DNA from: Oscillospiraceae bacterium | GTDB taxonomy: Bacteria > Bacillota > Clostridia > Oscillospirales > Ruminococcaceae | Direction: 5' to 3' | Assembly (NCBI GenBank): GCA_900768125.1 | Contig: CAAGBS010000012.1 | Location: forward strand, 1 to 47,821 | Length of the DNA: 47,821 nucleotides | Part shown: positions 28,017 to 36,457 of the stretch, one piece after another | How the letters are laid out: each line of letters opens with the position of its first letter | How positions within the stretch are numbered: the first letter of the stretch is position 1 | Translations under genes and position numbers: made by a program | Notes under the pieces: model-generated | The model's database searches: none | The model's input: only the letters and a program-made list of their open reading frames with translations | What the model was told of the DNA's origin: nothing

Positions 28017-28796
28017 ATGCGTATGATCACATTCACGAAAAAGAAAATAAAACGCCTGACCGCGATAGGGATACTCGCGGCGGCGACCGCGGCGGCGGGG
28101 ATAGGGGCGATAGTCACCTCGGTGGGGACGCAGGCGAGCGAGCGGCGGATACCGGTCTACAGCGTGGAGCGCGGCGACAATAAGATATCGCTCACGTTCG
28201 ATGTGGCGTGGGAAAACTCGAACACCCAGCAGCTTATAGACATACTCGACGAGTACGACGCGCGTGCGACGTTCTTTGTGACGGGCGACTGGTGCGACCG
28301 CTACCCGGAGGACGTCAGAATGTTCGCCGAAGCGGGTCACGAGATACAGAACCACTCCGACCAGCACCCGCACGTCAAGGGTATGAACGTGAACGAACTC
28401 ATCACCGATTCGAAAGCGGCGTCCTCGAAGATAAAGGACATCACCGGCAGGGAACCTACCCTCTACCGCGCGCCCTACGGCGAGTATGACGATACGGTCA
28501 TCACCACGGTGGAGGGCATGGGCATGACCGTGATCCAGTGGGACGTTGAAGCGATAGATACAGATGGAAAACCGCTCCCGGAGCCAGTTCAGGCAACGGG
28601 GGCGGTTTTTTCTGTTCCGGCGGAGTTTTCCGTTCGGGGCTGTTCGTTTTGGATAAGCGCAATTATGTATGCCGCGTCACACGGTCATCTCAGACTTTTT
28701 CATGCTGAGAATGTGCTTCTTCACGCGGGCTTCTATCTCTTCCTTGGTAAAGTAGTCAAGTATCATCGTGCCGCCGAGGATATTGAGGTATCTTGA
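28017..28796 (+). pseudogene. Polysaccharide deacetylase (NodB/PdaB-like), 3' end lost
   Basis: The first 182 residues are clearly an exported NodB-fold deacetylase. There is a membrane anchor (about 15-36), motif 1 LTFDVAWEN, motif 2 NHSDQHPHV, motif 3 YRAPYGEYD and the start of motif 4 (VIQWDVEAID). Similarity stops at about 28560. The last motif, with the catalytic-side leucine-histidine, is missing. The open frame runs on through a terminator hairpin (28568-28610) into sequence antisense to the next gene. The start at 28017 has GGGAGG upstream. I read it as a gene truncated by a rearrangement and probably inactive. Confidence 0.8.
28567..28612. terminator. Terminator at the deacetylase/accessory-region junction
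   Basis: AAACCGCTCCCG and CGGGGGCGGTTT (28597-28608) form a 12-bp stem with one G-U pair and T runs on both strands. It could end both the truncated deacetylase transcript and the minus-strand operon. Confidence 0.85.
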
Positions 28797-29441
28797 AGAC
28801 TCCTGGTAGATGAGCTTGCGCTCCTTTCCGGTGCAGGCGGTATTCCGCTCCAGGTCGGTCAGCGCGCTGAGAAGCCCGAGCGCGACCGGCTTGCTGCTCA
28901 TGTAGTTGCTTGAGAACAAAATAAGCGTCTTTCTTGAAAAATCATCTTCGAAATAGTGCGTAAGCTCGAAAGGGTCTTTGCGGTCGGGGTCGTATGTCAG
29001 CCTGCCGACCCACCACAGCTTCGCCAGAGTGTTGGTTATCAGCGAGCGCCGTCTGCCCTGACCGTAGAAATACCTCGACAGCACGTCTTCCTTTGTTATC
29101 TTCTTTGATGTGGAAGTTTCCCAGCGCTTGTTCACGAACTCCCACATATCGCCGTGGCACATTCCCGCCCACAGCCGTTCATCGGAAGCCTGTGTATCCG
29201 TTATGTTCATCATGGCTGAATACAGCGTGATAACGTTCTGCACGTCAGCCTTTCCCTGTTCCTTTTCGGCGCACACCAGGCTGATATCTCCTACCGTGGT
29301 CATAAATTCTCCGAAAGGTTCTTCATCGCCGAAAAATTCGTATATCCAGTCGTTGGACGGCAGCAGATATTTCTCAAGGTTGCCCTCGACATTTGCACGC
29401 AGGGAAGTCAGTGCGTCGTATTTCAGAAAGTGCAGCTTCAT
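28677..29441 (-). CDS. DUF6339-like protein, third gene of the ATPase operon
   Basis: This soluble protein of 254 residues has no signal peptide. The central segment ASDERLWAGMCHGDMWEFVN, then LAKLWWVGRLTYDPDRKDPF, recalls the DUF6339 family, which has no known function. That assignment is from memory of the pattern and needs a profile search. Its start overlaps the preceding gene by four bases (ATGA), so it is translationally coupled to it. It ends 65 bases before a bidirectional terminator. The tight coupling to a GHKL ATPase suggests a shared complex. Confidence 0.75.
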   Translation of the reverse strand: MKLHFLKYDALTSLRANVEGNLEKYLLPSNDWIYEFFGDEEPFGEFMTTVGDISLVCAEKEQGKADVQNVITLYSAMMNITDTQASDERLWAGMCHGDMWEFVNKRWETSTSKKITKEDVLSRYFYGQGRRRSLITNTLAKLWWVGRLTYDPDRKDPFELTHYFEDDFSRKTLILFSSNYMSSKPVALGLLSALTDLERNTACTGKERKLIYQESSRYLNILGGTMILDYFTKEEIEARVKKHILSMKKSEMTV

Positions 29442-30307
29442 TGTTCGTCCTCCACGCTGTCGCCAAGCTGTGCGAGCGCAGTTATAGCCTTGTTGACCGG
29501 AAGTTCCAGCAGCTTCTGCGCCAGTTCGAATGATTCGTAGGTGTCAAGCGTGGTCTGGTCCAGCTTCAGTCCCTGTGTGGAGAGCGTTCTGCGGATCGCC
29601 CTGAACCAGCGGCGCTGTTCAAAATCTTCCGTGCCGCTGCGCTTCAGCGTTTCGAACACATATATCAGCGCCGGCAGAATAAGTATCGAATGGAACACGG
29701 GCAGATACGCCGGGGAAGCTGACATCACGCGGTAATTGCTGAAGCTTTCGGCGCACAGCGTGATCGCGATTTTTTCTCCGTCAAGATCTATTTTCATGCT
29801 TTCGTCCGAATCCATCGCGCTCCTGCATATCGAGAAAATGGACGGCACCTTTGCCAGTTCATCGGTCTCCTTGGTGATCTCAACGCTGCACTGACCTCCG
29901 ACCGCGAGTATCCCGCCGCGCTCGATATCAAAGCTGATGTCGCTGTAGTCCGCGTTGAAAGCCGGATTCGTGTAGCCGCATATATCATGCTTTGCGACAA
30001 TAAACACGCATACGGAGACCTTTCCGTTGAGCCTGCTTTCCACGATGTGCCGCGAACAGTTTTCAGAGGAACATTTGATTATCTCCCGGAACGCGGTGTA
30101 GGGGCACTCTATATGTATCACGAACTCAGCCTGTCCGATGTCGATAAGCTGCTGCAGCGTGCTGTCCTGCAGATCCATCGTGAGATCAAACACGACTTCC
30201 CGCGGACCCTTGCTGATATGCGGGGTGAAAGTAAAGCTGCTGCCGGTGTAGTCGTCGTTCGCTGAGGACAGCACCGGATAAGGATACAGCTTAGATCTGA
30301 TATCCAT
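29438..30307 (-). CDS. Unknown protein, second gene of the ATPase operon
   Basis: I do not recognise this 289-residue protein. It looks soluble. The first 190 residues are rich in predicted beta strands (AEFVIHIECPYTAFREIIKC, KVSVCVFIVAKHDICGY). The last 90 are helical (FHSILILPALIYVFETLKRS, RWFRAIRRTLSTQGL). The start overlaps the ATPase gene by 17 bases and the stop overlaps the DUF6339-like gene by 4, so expression of all three is linked. Its sandwich position suggests an adaptor or effector for the ATPase. Confidence 0.75.
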   Translation of the reverse strand: MDIRSKLYPYPVLSSANDDYTGSSFTFTPHISKGPREVVFDLTMDLQDSTLQQLIDIGQAEFVIHIECPYTAFREIIKCSSENCSRHIVESRLNGKVSVCVFIVAKHDICGYTNPAFNADYSDISFDIERGGILAVGGQCSVEITKETDELAKVPSIFSICRSAMDSDESMKIDLDGEKIAITLCAESFSNYRVMSASPAYLPVFHSILILPALIYVFETLKRSGTEDFEQRRWFRAIRRTLSTQGLKLDQTTLDTYESFELAQKLLELPVNKAITALAQLGDSVEDEQ

Positions 30308-32246
30308 ACAGTTTCACCTCCATCGAGCTTTGCTCTGCGTAATCAATGGTGAAATCCACCGACTGCCGCTGACCTGCGGAAAAGCTCCCGAGAATTATTT
30401 CGTTGTCCTGGCAGGACAGCTTTTTCCCGCTGCTGGCAAGGAACGAATCCCGCACCTTCACGTCAACGGCGCTCTGTTCTCCGGAAAGCTGGAACTGCAG
30501 ATATCCCCACTGCGCGCTTTTGGACGGCGTGAATATCAGCCGGTAGCGGTGCTGCTTCGGGTCGGTCAAGAAAAGCCTTACGCGCATGATGCGCATTTCG
30601 GTTTTCTTTTTTACGACAGAATCGCTGAAGGGGTCCTCAACGCCGACCTGATAAGTATTTGCGCCCTCGCCGTTCGTGCCTGCCCCGTCGCCGTCGCCGC
30701 TGCCGAAACCGCCGGCTCCCGGCTCGGAATTATTTTCTCCGTCGGCTGTGGTCTTGCTTCCGGTGCCGCCGCTGTTTTCGCCTTCGGCAATTCCTGTTCC
30801 ATCGTCAGCGGGGAAGCCGTCGGAATCGGCATAGCTTTCGGAGCCTTTCTGCCCCGTTTGAATATCTGAAATTGAGACGTCAAAATCCTTTGTGACGCTG
30901 CTTATTGTTTCGTTTTTTTCGCCGCCGTCGGATATACCCTCATCGTCCGGCAGAAATTCGCCCATTCCCTCTGCGTCCACTTCTTCCAGAGTGGTCTGCA
31001 TTCCGTACTGCTGAACTATCTCTTTCAGCCGCTTGTACAGGGCCTGTTTGTTTTTCTTCGCGGCGGAGGGTTCGCTGTGGCGTTCGGGTTCCCATGCGTC
31101 ATGCTGGGGATTTTCCATTTCTCTGAAATACGCGTTTATCTTTTCGTCTTTCAGAATGCATACTCCTGCAAAGAATATCGTGCCTGAGATACGATTCTGG
31201 TCGAATATCTTCATTCCGCTGCTGCGGCACATCAGCACTTTGCGGTGCAGGTCTTTCTGAATGAGAAGATGGAGTTCTATCGTTCCCAGTTCCTGAAAGC
31301 TCTCGCTTATGACTGTAGCGCTGTCCGAAGTCATAGCCTGATAATAGTTGAAGACGTCCGGGACAGCCTCGCGGTAATTTTCCACGAGCACAGGCAGCGT
31401 TTTCGATGATATCTCCACATCGCCCACGATGACCACAAGGTCGTTCTGGAAAATGGATATCAGAAATTCTGAAAGCACCGCTCTGACGATATCGTCCTGC
31501 CAGTTCTTTCCCTCGGAGAACGCGGCAATGAACACATCGGTGCCGCTTGTCCGGCGGCGGAATTTACGGTCGAGGGATATGCAGTCCGGTATTGCGGTAT
31601 TTTTTCTGGTCTCGCCGTAGAAGCCCATGCCGGTGGTCATGGTGTCCGAGCCCAGACCTAAAAAGTTCTTCTGCCGGAACGAGACCAGCCTTGCAACTCC
31701 CTGGAACGCTTTCAGACCGTTGCTGTCCAGCGTTGAGTAAAAAACGGTGCGGAAGTCCGAACAGGCGAACGGAGCGGATTTTCCGATGCCGAAGCTGCCC
31801 CCTGACGAGCCGCCTTTTGACGAAACTCCGGAAGCCTTTACGAGATTCTGCCATGGGGAGTTGTATTCCTTGTCTGAACCGGTAAGTCCGGTGGTGTTGA
31901 AGTCGCTTATCCGCAGCAGGGGTATCTTGTCGGATTCGGCGCGTCTCAGCGCCCTGGAGAAGAAATCCACGGTTTTCTTGTTGCCCTGTTCTTTCCAGAA
32001 GCTGCGGCAGGATCTGAAAGCGTCCCTGAGAGAATCAAACTGCATTATATCGCGGGGGGCAATGTGCGACAGCGAAAAATCGACCCTGACCGGCCTGCCG
32101 GGATCAAGCCTTGCGTCGAGGGAGTTCTGGCATATCTCCCTTGCGAGGGAACGGTAGGGCGAGCCTTTGAAAGTCTCTATTCCGGCTTCGCCGATACCGC
32201 TTACCGTGCCGAAATTGTTGCTGGGAAAGTTCCAGTCGCTGCTCAT
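30291..32246 (-). CDS. GHKL/Bergerat-fold ATPase (paraMORC/MutL-like), first gene of a three-gene operon
   Basis: The product has 651 residues. The N-terminal Bergerat ATP-binding fold shows the N-box E37-N41 (REICQNSLDA), a G1 box with D115 (RISDFNTTGL) and the G2 box GGSFGIGKSAPF (about 149-160). This is the pattern of MutL, Hsp90 and the bacterial paraMORC ATPases found in restriction-like systems. A middle domain follows, then a highly acidic low-complexity linker (about 440-530, rich in G, D and E) and a beta-rich C-terminal domain of about 110 residues. The ATG at 32246 is chosen because AGGAG lies 8 bases upstream; ATG at 32264 has none. Confidence 0.82.
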   Translation of the reverse strand: MSSDWNFPSNNFGTVSGIGEAGIETFKGSPYRSLAREICQNSLDARLDPGRPVRVDFSLSHIAPRDIMQFDSLRDAFRSCRSFWKEQGNKKTVDFFSRALRRAESDKIPLLRISDFNTTGLTGSDKEYNSPWQNLVKASGVSSKGGSSGGSFGIGKSAPFACSDFRTVFYSTLDSNGLKAFQGVARLVSFRQKNFLGLGSDTMTTGMGFYGETRKNTAIPDCISLDRKFRRRTSGTDVFIAAFSEGKNWQDDIVRAVLSEFLISIFQNDLVVIVGDVEISSKTLPVLVENYREAVPDVFNYYQAMTSDSATVISESFQELGTIELHLLIQKDLHRKVLMCRSSGMKIFDQNRISGTIFFAGVCILKDEKINAYFREMENPQHDAWEPERHSEPSAAKKNKQALYKRLKEIVQQYGMQTTLEEVDAEGMGEFLPDDEGISDGGEKNETISSVTKDFDVSISDIQTGQKGSESYADSDGFPADDGTGIAEGENSGGTGSKTTADGENNSEPGAGGFGSGDGDGAGTNGEGANTYQVGVEDPFSDSVVKKKTEMRIMRVRLFLTDPKQHRYRLIFTPSKSAQWGYLQFQLSGEQSAVDVKVRDSFLASSGKKLSCQDNEIILGSFSAGQRQSVDFTIDYAEQSSMEVKLYGYQI

Positions 32247-32279
32247 GATCTCAACTCCTGACATAAATAATGTGCTTAT

Positions 32280-32308
32280 ATTTTAACACATAATATACTA
32301 TATTTCAA
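32280..32308 (-). promoter_or_regulatory. Promoter of the three-gene ATPase operon
   Basis: Minus-strand TTGAAA (32303-32308), a 17-base spacer and TAAAAT (32280-32285), some 34 bases upstream of the start codon. Confidence 0.55.
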
Positions 32309-32578
32309 TATGTTTCTGCGATTTTTTCGTCTGTCTTGTCGCATTTCGATGAGAGACATGCTGACAGCGCCGAGTATCCCGAGTACTCGGACACGGGATA
32401 TTAGGAATATTGCCTTGCATTTGGAAAAGCTCAGCATAAATGATTTGTATAAGCTAAATGTGTGCAAATTTTATATGTTTATTATATCACCTATGTAGAA
32501 ATCCGTCAATAGTGCACAAATAAGAATATGCATTGATTGATAATGATAATTTCCGGATTCTGCGGAGGTACTGAATCA

Positions 32579-32720
32579 AGCAAGCCCACAGCCGTAAGGC
32601 TGTATGCCTTACGAGGAGGTGCAACACGATGTTGCAGAGCGAAATAACCTAGTGACGGCATGGACGCCGTCACATCAGAAATTTCGCTCGTTGACAGACG
32701 AAGATGGTGCGCACTGCACA
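32579..32720. repeat. Structured intergenic element with nested hairpins
   Basis: Four stems are visible: ACAGCC-gtaa-GGCTGT (32588-32603); TGCAAC-acgat-GTTGCA (32620-32636); an outer GAGCGAAAT (32637-32645) with ATTTCGCTC (32681-32689); and, inside that, GTGACGGC-atggac-GCCGTCAC (32652-32673). The inner loop ATGGAC is the same as in the repeats at 14140 and 23070. The element fills much of the 620-base gap between the two divergent operons; I see no gene in that gap. Confidence 0.7.
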
Positions 32721-32803
32721 TTTTCGCTCACATGAGGTTTTTAGAGGTGACCATAGTATTATAACATGAAATAAATTGTTTCCGCTATTTTTACGGAAAT
32801 TTG

Positions 32804-32832
32804 TTGACAGGCGGAATGTAAAGCGTTATAAT
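32804..32832 (+). promoter_or_regulatory. Perfect consensus promoter for the 267-residue protein gene
   Basis: TTGACA (32804-32809), exactly 17 bases, TATAAT (32827-32832): full sigma-A consensus, 38 bases before the start codon. Confidence 0.85.
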
Positions 32833-32869
32833 TTATTTGTATTATATGCTCCGTACTGAGGTGATCATA

Positions 32870-33670
32870 ATGAACACAAAAGAAACTGATATCTATAAAT
32901 TAAAGGCGCGGCAATCCATGCTGGAAAAACAGTTCAGGGATATCAGAAATCGCGCCCTGGGACGAGACGCCAGCTTTCTTCCGTTTGTTTCGGATACAGA
33001 TGGCAGGCTGTCTGAGGTCAGGCTGGCGGATTTTATTGACGAGCTTGTTTCCGGTGTGGTCAGCGGTCCGGACGGCGGCAGTTATCGGGAGATGTGCGAG
33101 TGCTTCCTGTATTGCGCGGTCAGGGGAATATCGGAATATAACGAGCAGGACAAATATCCGGTGAGGAACGCGGAAACTTTCGCGGATATAGTTGATATCG
33201 CGCTTCATTCCAACAATCTTCACCTGACGGATATGGAAACCCTGGCTGATTACGAATACGCCGCTTCCATGCACGACTGCATTCCCGGCGGCAACACGTT
33301 CTGGAATGAATTTAACGACGGAGGTTTTTTCCGCAGCTGCGACCTTGCGTTCTGCCTGCTGACCGGCAGGGATATCACAGCGACATTACCGCACGAGCGC
33401 TATATCAGTGCGGAAGAACGGTATGAACTTGCCGAAGCGAAGATATATGGGTTCGATACTGTTGAGGAATACCATGACTATATGGAAAAGACAGCGGAGG
33501 GATCGCAGGAAGAACTTGAAATTAATTCTGAGGAACTTCCTCCGGATAGTGAATACGCGTCCACAGACGACTGGGAAGAAAATGACGCGGAGATAATTAA
33601 GATCCAGAACGAAAAGCGGAAAGAATGGGTAAATGCATTCGGCAGACGCATTCGTTCCGCTGTATATTGA
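32870..33670 (+). CDS. Unknown acidic protein
   Basis: I do not recognise this 266-residue, strongly acidic, soluble protein. The N-terminal 45 residues are charged and helical (KLKARQSMLEKQFRDIRNRA). The middle has several Cys/Tyr/Phe-rich segments (YREMCECFLYCAVRGISEYN, GGFFRSCDLAFCLLTG). The C-terminal 60 residues are Glu-rich and probably disordered. GAGGTG precedes the ATG at 32870, and a perfect consensus promoter sits just upstream. It is AT-richer than the genes left of 28 kb, which fits an accessory gene. Confidence 0.7.
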   Translation: MNTKETDIYKLKARQSMLEKQFRDIRNRALGRDASFLPFVSDTDGRLSEVRLADFIDELVSGVVSGPDGGSYREMCECFLYCAVRGISEYNEQDKYPVRNAETFADIVDIALHSNNLHLTDMETLADYEYAASMHDCIPGGNTFWNEFNDGGFFRSCDLAFCLLTGRDITATLPHERYISAEERYELAEAKIYGFDTVEEYHDYMEKTAEGSQEELEINSEELPPDSEYASTDDWEENDAEIIKIQNEKRKEWVNAFGRRIRSAVY

Positions 33671-33794
33671 CGTCAGGACCGGCGGCGGGATATACTTAGT
33701 CGGTGCAAATAGATTTAAGCAATGCGTCACGCACGGAAATGCTGTGGATATATGCTATGTCTGCATTATATCTTTTTATGGAGTGCTGAATAAT

Positions 33795-34142
33795 GTGACA
33801 TCAGATGAAGCTGTTCAGAAAGGCAGTATGGATTTGACCATGCTGGTGAAAAAGCAGTGCAATTCCGTAAAACAGGCGTTTGATGATTTCCGGAAAATGA
33901 GTTATGAGCTGGAATTGTATGAAAACTACCCCGATGAGAACAACGAAAAATTTCCGGAGGGCGCGCCGGACGAGTTCGGTCTGTATTTTTTGTCTCCGAA
34001 AGACAATGCGGAACGGCTCAGGCGTACAGCAAGAGAGAATATGATCGAAAATGCTGCCCGAACGGAGAGCGAGTTTATGGAGAAAATCAAACTGCATGAT
34101 TCCCGTATCGAAAAAACCAAAAGGGGAATAAAATCACGCTGA
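33795..34142 (+). CDS. Unknown small helical protein
   Basis: I do not recognise this protein of 115 residues. It is charged and probably mostly helical (VKKQCNSVKQAFDDFRKMSY, NAERLRRTARENMIENAART), ending in a basic tail (RIEKTKRGIKSR). The start is uncertain. GTG at 33795 has GGAG 11 bases upstream; ATG at 33828 has AAAGG only 4 bases upstream; the longest frame starts at 33633 inside the previous gene without a binding site. It follows the 266-residue protein on the same strand and is convergent with the pseudokinase gene. Confidence 0.55.
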   Translation: MTSDEAVQKGSMDLTMLVKKQCNSVKQAFDDFRKMSYELELYENYPDENNEKFPEGAPDEFGLYFLSPKDNAERLRRTARENMIENAARTESEFMEKIKLHDSRIEKTKRGIKSR

Positions 34143-34181
34143 TATACATGGGCGGTACTATCCTGCACATCGGAAAAAACC

Positions 34182-36377
34182 TCAGCTGTTAAATTCTTTG
34201 TCGATTTCAGGGTCATAAATAAGGTCATAATCGACATGGAAAATCAGGATCTCTGAATCATCTTCCGCAGTCAGAACGGTATAGTCCTCCGATATCTCCC
34301 GGGCGGAAAGCCGGTGCATTCTGCAATAATGGCTGAGCCTTGACGGAACAATGGAGCGGGCGCTGTAGGGCGCGTTTCTTGCCTCGGCGTACAGCTTCCG
34401 GTCGATTATTGCCACGTCTGATAAATCAACGCCGGTGACATCGTTCTCATTCTTCGCGCAATGTACGGCGGCAATGCAGATACTGTGCAATGCTGACGGG
34501 GCGCGGTATGCGGCATATTTTCCGCAGCAGCTGACTCTCAGCTGACTTGTCCCATGAGGGATCGCCATTTTTAACAGCGGCACATAATGACATGACATAC
34601 ATACCGGAAGCAGCCGGGCTTTCATCTGAACGCACTCGCTTATATTCACGTTCAGTCTGGACATTTTGTTCGATGCTTGGGCTGCAATTTTGTAGTCCTT
34701 TTTGTTCATGGAATCGTTGAATAATTTTCTGAGTTCGAGAAACCGCCTTTTCCTGTCCAGCAGTTCGGCAGGCGCGCCGAATTTGCAGAGCGGCATTCTC
34801 GGTTGGCTGTTCTGCGGTATGGAGTAGACGGCAATGCCGTCGTTTCCGCAATCGGGGACTGCTATCATTTTCCCGTCGGGGCTGAAGCTGTACCGGTTTT
34901 CGGGGTCGGCTGAGATGGACGGATAATTGCACAGAACTGAACCGATTATCCTGGACGATTTCTCGTCTTTCACAAAGCAGCAAATGCTGTCCGGCTCGTC
35001 TGCTGTCAGGGACATTCCGCGGCAGCAGGATATCGGTTTGCAGAAATTTTCCTTATATTCTTCAGGGAGTCCGTCGCTTAATGGGATATCAAGAATCAGT
35101 TCATCTGAAGAAATCTCGCATATCTTCAATGAGTTTTCTGCTTTAGAGGCGGCGAGTATCTGCCTGCTGTCCCGGCTGAAGCAGATATAGTCGATATCAG
35201 GGTATTCTGCGCTGAGATCTACAAATCCGTCAAACGGTGTTCTGCGCATCAGCCTTGCTTTTGCGCGGGCGCCGCAGCAGCTGTGTATCTCGTCGTACAT
35301 CCAGTCTTTCAGCAGCTTGTGAGAATGGCTCATAAATGCCATTCCGGGAATGGGGGTTTCCTTTTTGCCGTTCAGCCACAGAAATATATTGTAGTTGTAG
35401 ACGGCCACGGAATTATCCAGCTGGCATAGTGCGGCTTTTTTCCAGTATTCTTCGGCTTTGGCGCGGTCGTTCATGTCAAGGCAGCACAGTGCTTTGTTGT
35501 TCAGCGCGTTCGGGATATCCTCGGTGTATTCTGTATTGACATGGCAGAAAGCAATGTCGTCCGATAATATTGCTTCAAATTCCTTTTCCAGAAATGAAAT
35601 CAGTTCATCGGCGGACGGTCGCAGGCGGCAGTTTTTGTCCAGACATCGGATAAGCATACTGCAAAGATCACCGGAGATATCGGCTCTGGAAAGCGCGAGC
35701 AATTTCGAAGCGGCGAAGCGGTCTTCAGTTTCAGCTTCCCCGAAGTATTCTCCGCAGTACATTTCGGCAGCGGATAATGCCCATGAATAGATATCAGACC
35801 AGAAGCCGCAGGTTTTTGTTTCGGCGTCACTGGCAGACTGTTCAGGTGCCAGGTACAATGCGGAGTATTCGTCTGTTTCCGGCTCTGTGCTGCCGAAATA
35901 CGTCAGGCGTGCTGTGCCGTTGTCGCTGACGACGATATTTTTGGGGGCAATGCGCCCGTGGACGATATTATTTTTGTGCGCGTGCTGAATGCCGAGCATT
36001 GACTGAAAAGCAATACTTGCGATGCGCTTATCGCGTTCACTGTCCGTTCCCGTGTAAAGGCTTCCGTCGAATATCATTGATGAGAGCGTCCTGTCCTCGC
36101 ACCATTCCGAAAAAACATAGGGCACCTTGTCGATTTCGCGCACATAATAGCAGGGAACAATATTCGGGTGGAATCCCATCTCCGCCCATCTGCTGCATAT
36201 ATTCAAAAATCCGCCGAGTTTGTCCGGGTCGGAAAGGCATTCTCCGGCAGGCTCTCTCATTGATATGTCGGTTTCCCATATTTTATGGTGAACCTTCCAT
36301 ATCGACGACCCGCATGCGGAAAATCTATCTTCGATTTTGTACAGGTCTGACAGTGTGGCTCCGATTTTGATCATCAT
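34182..36377 (-). CDS. Pseudokinase-TPR-beta-propeller protein
   Basis: The product has 731 residues. Residues about 10-265 have a eukaryotic-like Ser/Thr kinase fold: VPYVFSEWCEDRTLSSMI at the hinge, APE at 177-179 and D195 of SDIYSWALSAAEMY. Key catalytic residues are lost. HRD is HGR (140-142), DFG is YFG (160-162), and no lysine sits at the VAIK position (ETDISMREP). N147 is kept. A TPR-like unit follows (about 285-340: ALNNKALCCLDMNDRAKAEE). A WD40/propeller-like region follows at about 385-540 (ICFSRDSRQILAASKAENSL, YSFSPDGKMIAVPDCGND). GGAGG precedes the ATG. It is probably a scaffold or sensor rather than an enzyme. Confidence 0.82.
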   Translation of the reverse strand: MMIKIGATLSDLYKIEDRFSACGSSIWKVHHKIWETDISMREPAGECLSDPDKLGGFLNICSRWAEMGFHPNIVPCYYVREIDKVPYVFSEWCEDRTLSSMIFDGSLYTGTDSERDKRIASIAFQSMLGIQHAHKNNIVHGRIAPKNIVVSDNGTARLTYFGSTEPETDEYSALYLAPEQSASDAETKTCGFWSDIYSWALSAAEMYCGEYFGEAETEDRFAASKLLALSRADISGDLCSMLIRCLDKNCRLRPSADELISFLEKEFEAILSDDIAFCHVNTEYTEDIPNALNNKALCCLDMNDRAKAEEYWKKAALCQLDNSVAVYNYNIFLWLNGKKETPIPGMAFMSHSHKLLKDWMYDEIHSCCGARAKARLMRRTPFDGFVDLSAEYPDIDYICFSRDSRQILAASKAENSLKICEISSDELILDIPLSDGLPEEYKENFCKPISCCRGMSLTADEPDSICCFVKDEKSSRIIGSVLCNYPSISADPENRYSFSPDGKMIAVPDCGNDGIAVYSIPQNSQPRMPLCKFGAPAELLDRKRRFLELRKLFNDSMNKKDYKIAAQASNKMSRLNVNISECVQMKARLLPVCMSCHYVPLLKMAIPHGTSQLRVSCCGKYAAYRAPSALHSICIAAVHCAKNENDVTGVDLSDVAIIDRKLYAEARNAPYSARSIVPSRLSHYCRMHRLSAREISEDYTVLTAEDDSEILIFHVDYDLIYDPEIDKEFNS

Positions 36378-36426
36378 TGTTTTCCCTCCTGTATCAAGAG
36401 CGCTGAATAGCTTTGTTTCGCAAAAC

Positions 36427-36457
36427 AGACTCTCTCCGGCATCGCCAGAGAGAGTCT
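36427..36457 (-). promoter_or_regulatory. Terminator-like hairpin in the leader of the pseudokinase gene
   Basis: CAGACTCTCTC and GAGAGAGTCTG form a perfect 11-bp stem with an 11-base loop, followed on the minus strand by TTTTG. It lies 50 bases upstream of the pseudokinase start, so it is either an attenuator or the end of a transcript from the right. Confidence 0.5.

Noticed and set aside
28566..28796. C-terminal 75 residues of the deacetylase frame as real protein
   Set aside because: They are encoded by a terminator hairpin and by sequence antisense to the next gene, and have no resemblance to the deacetylase family.
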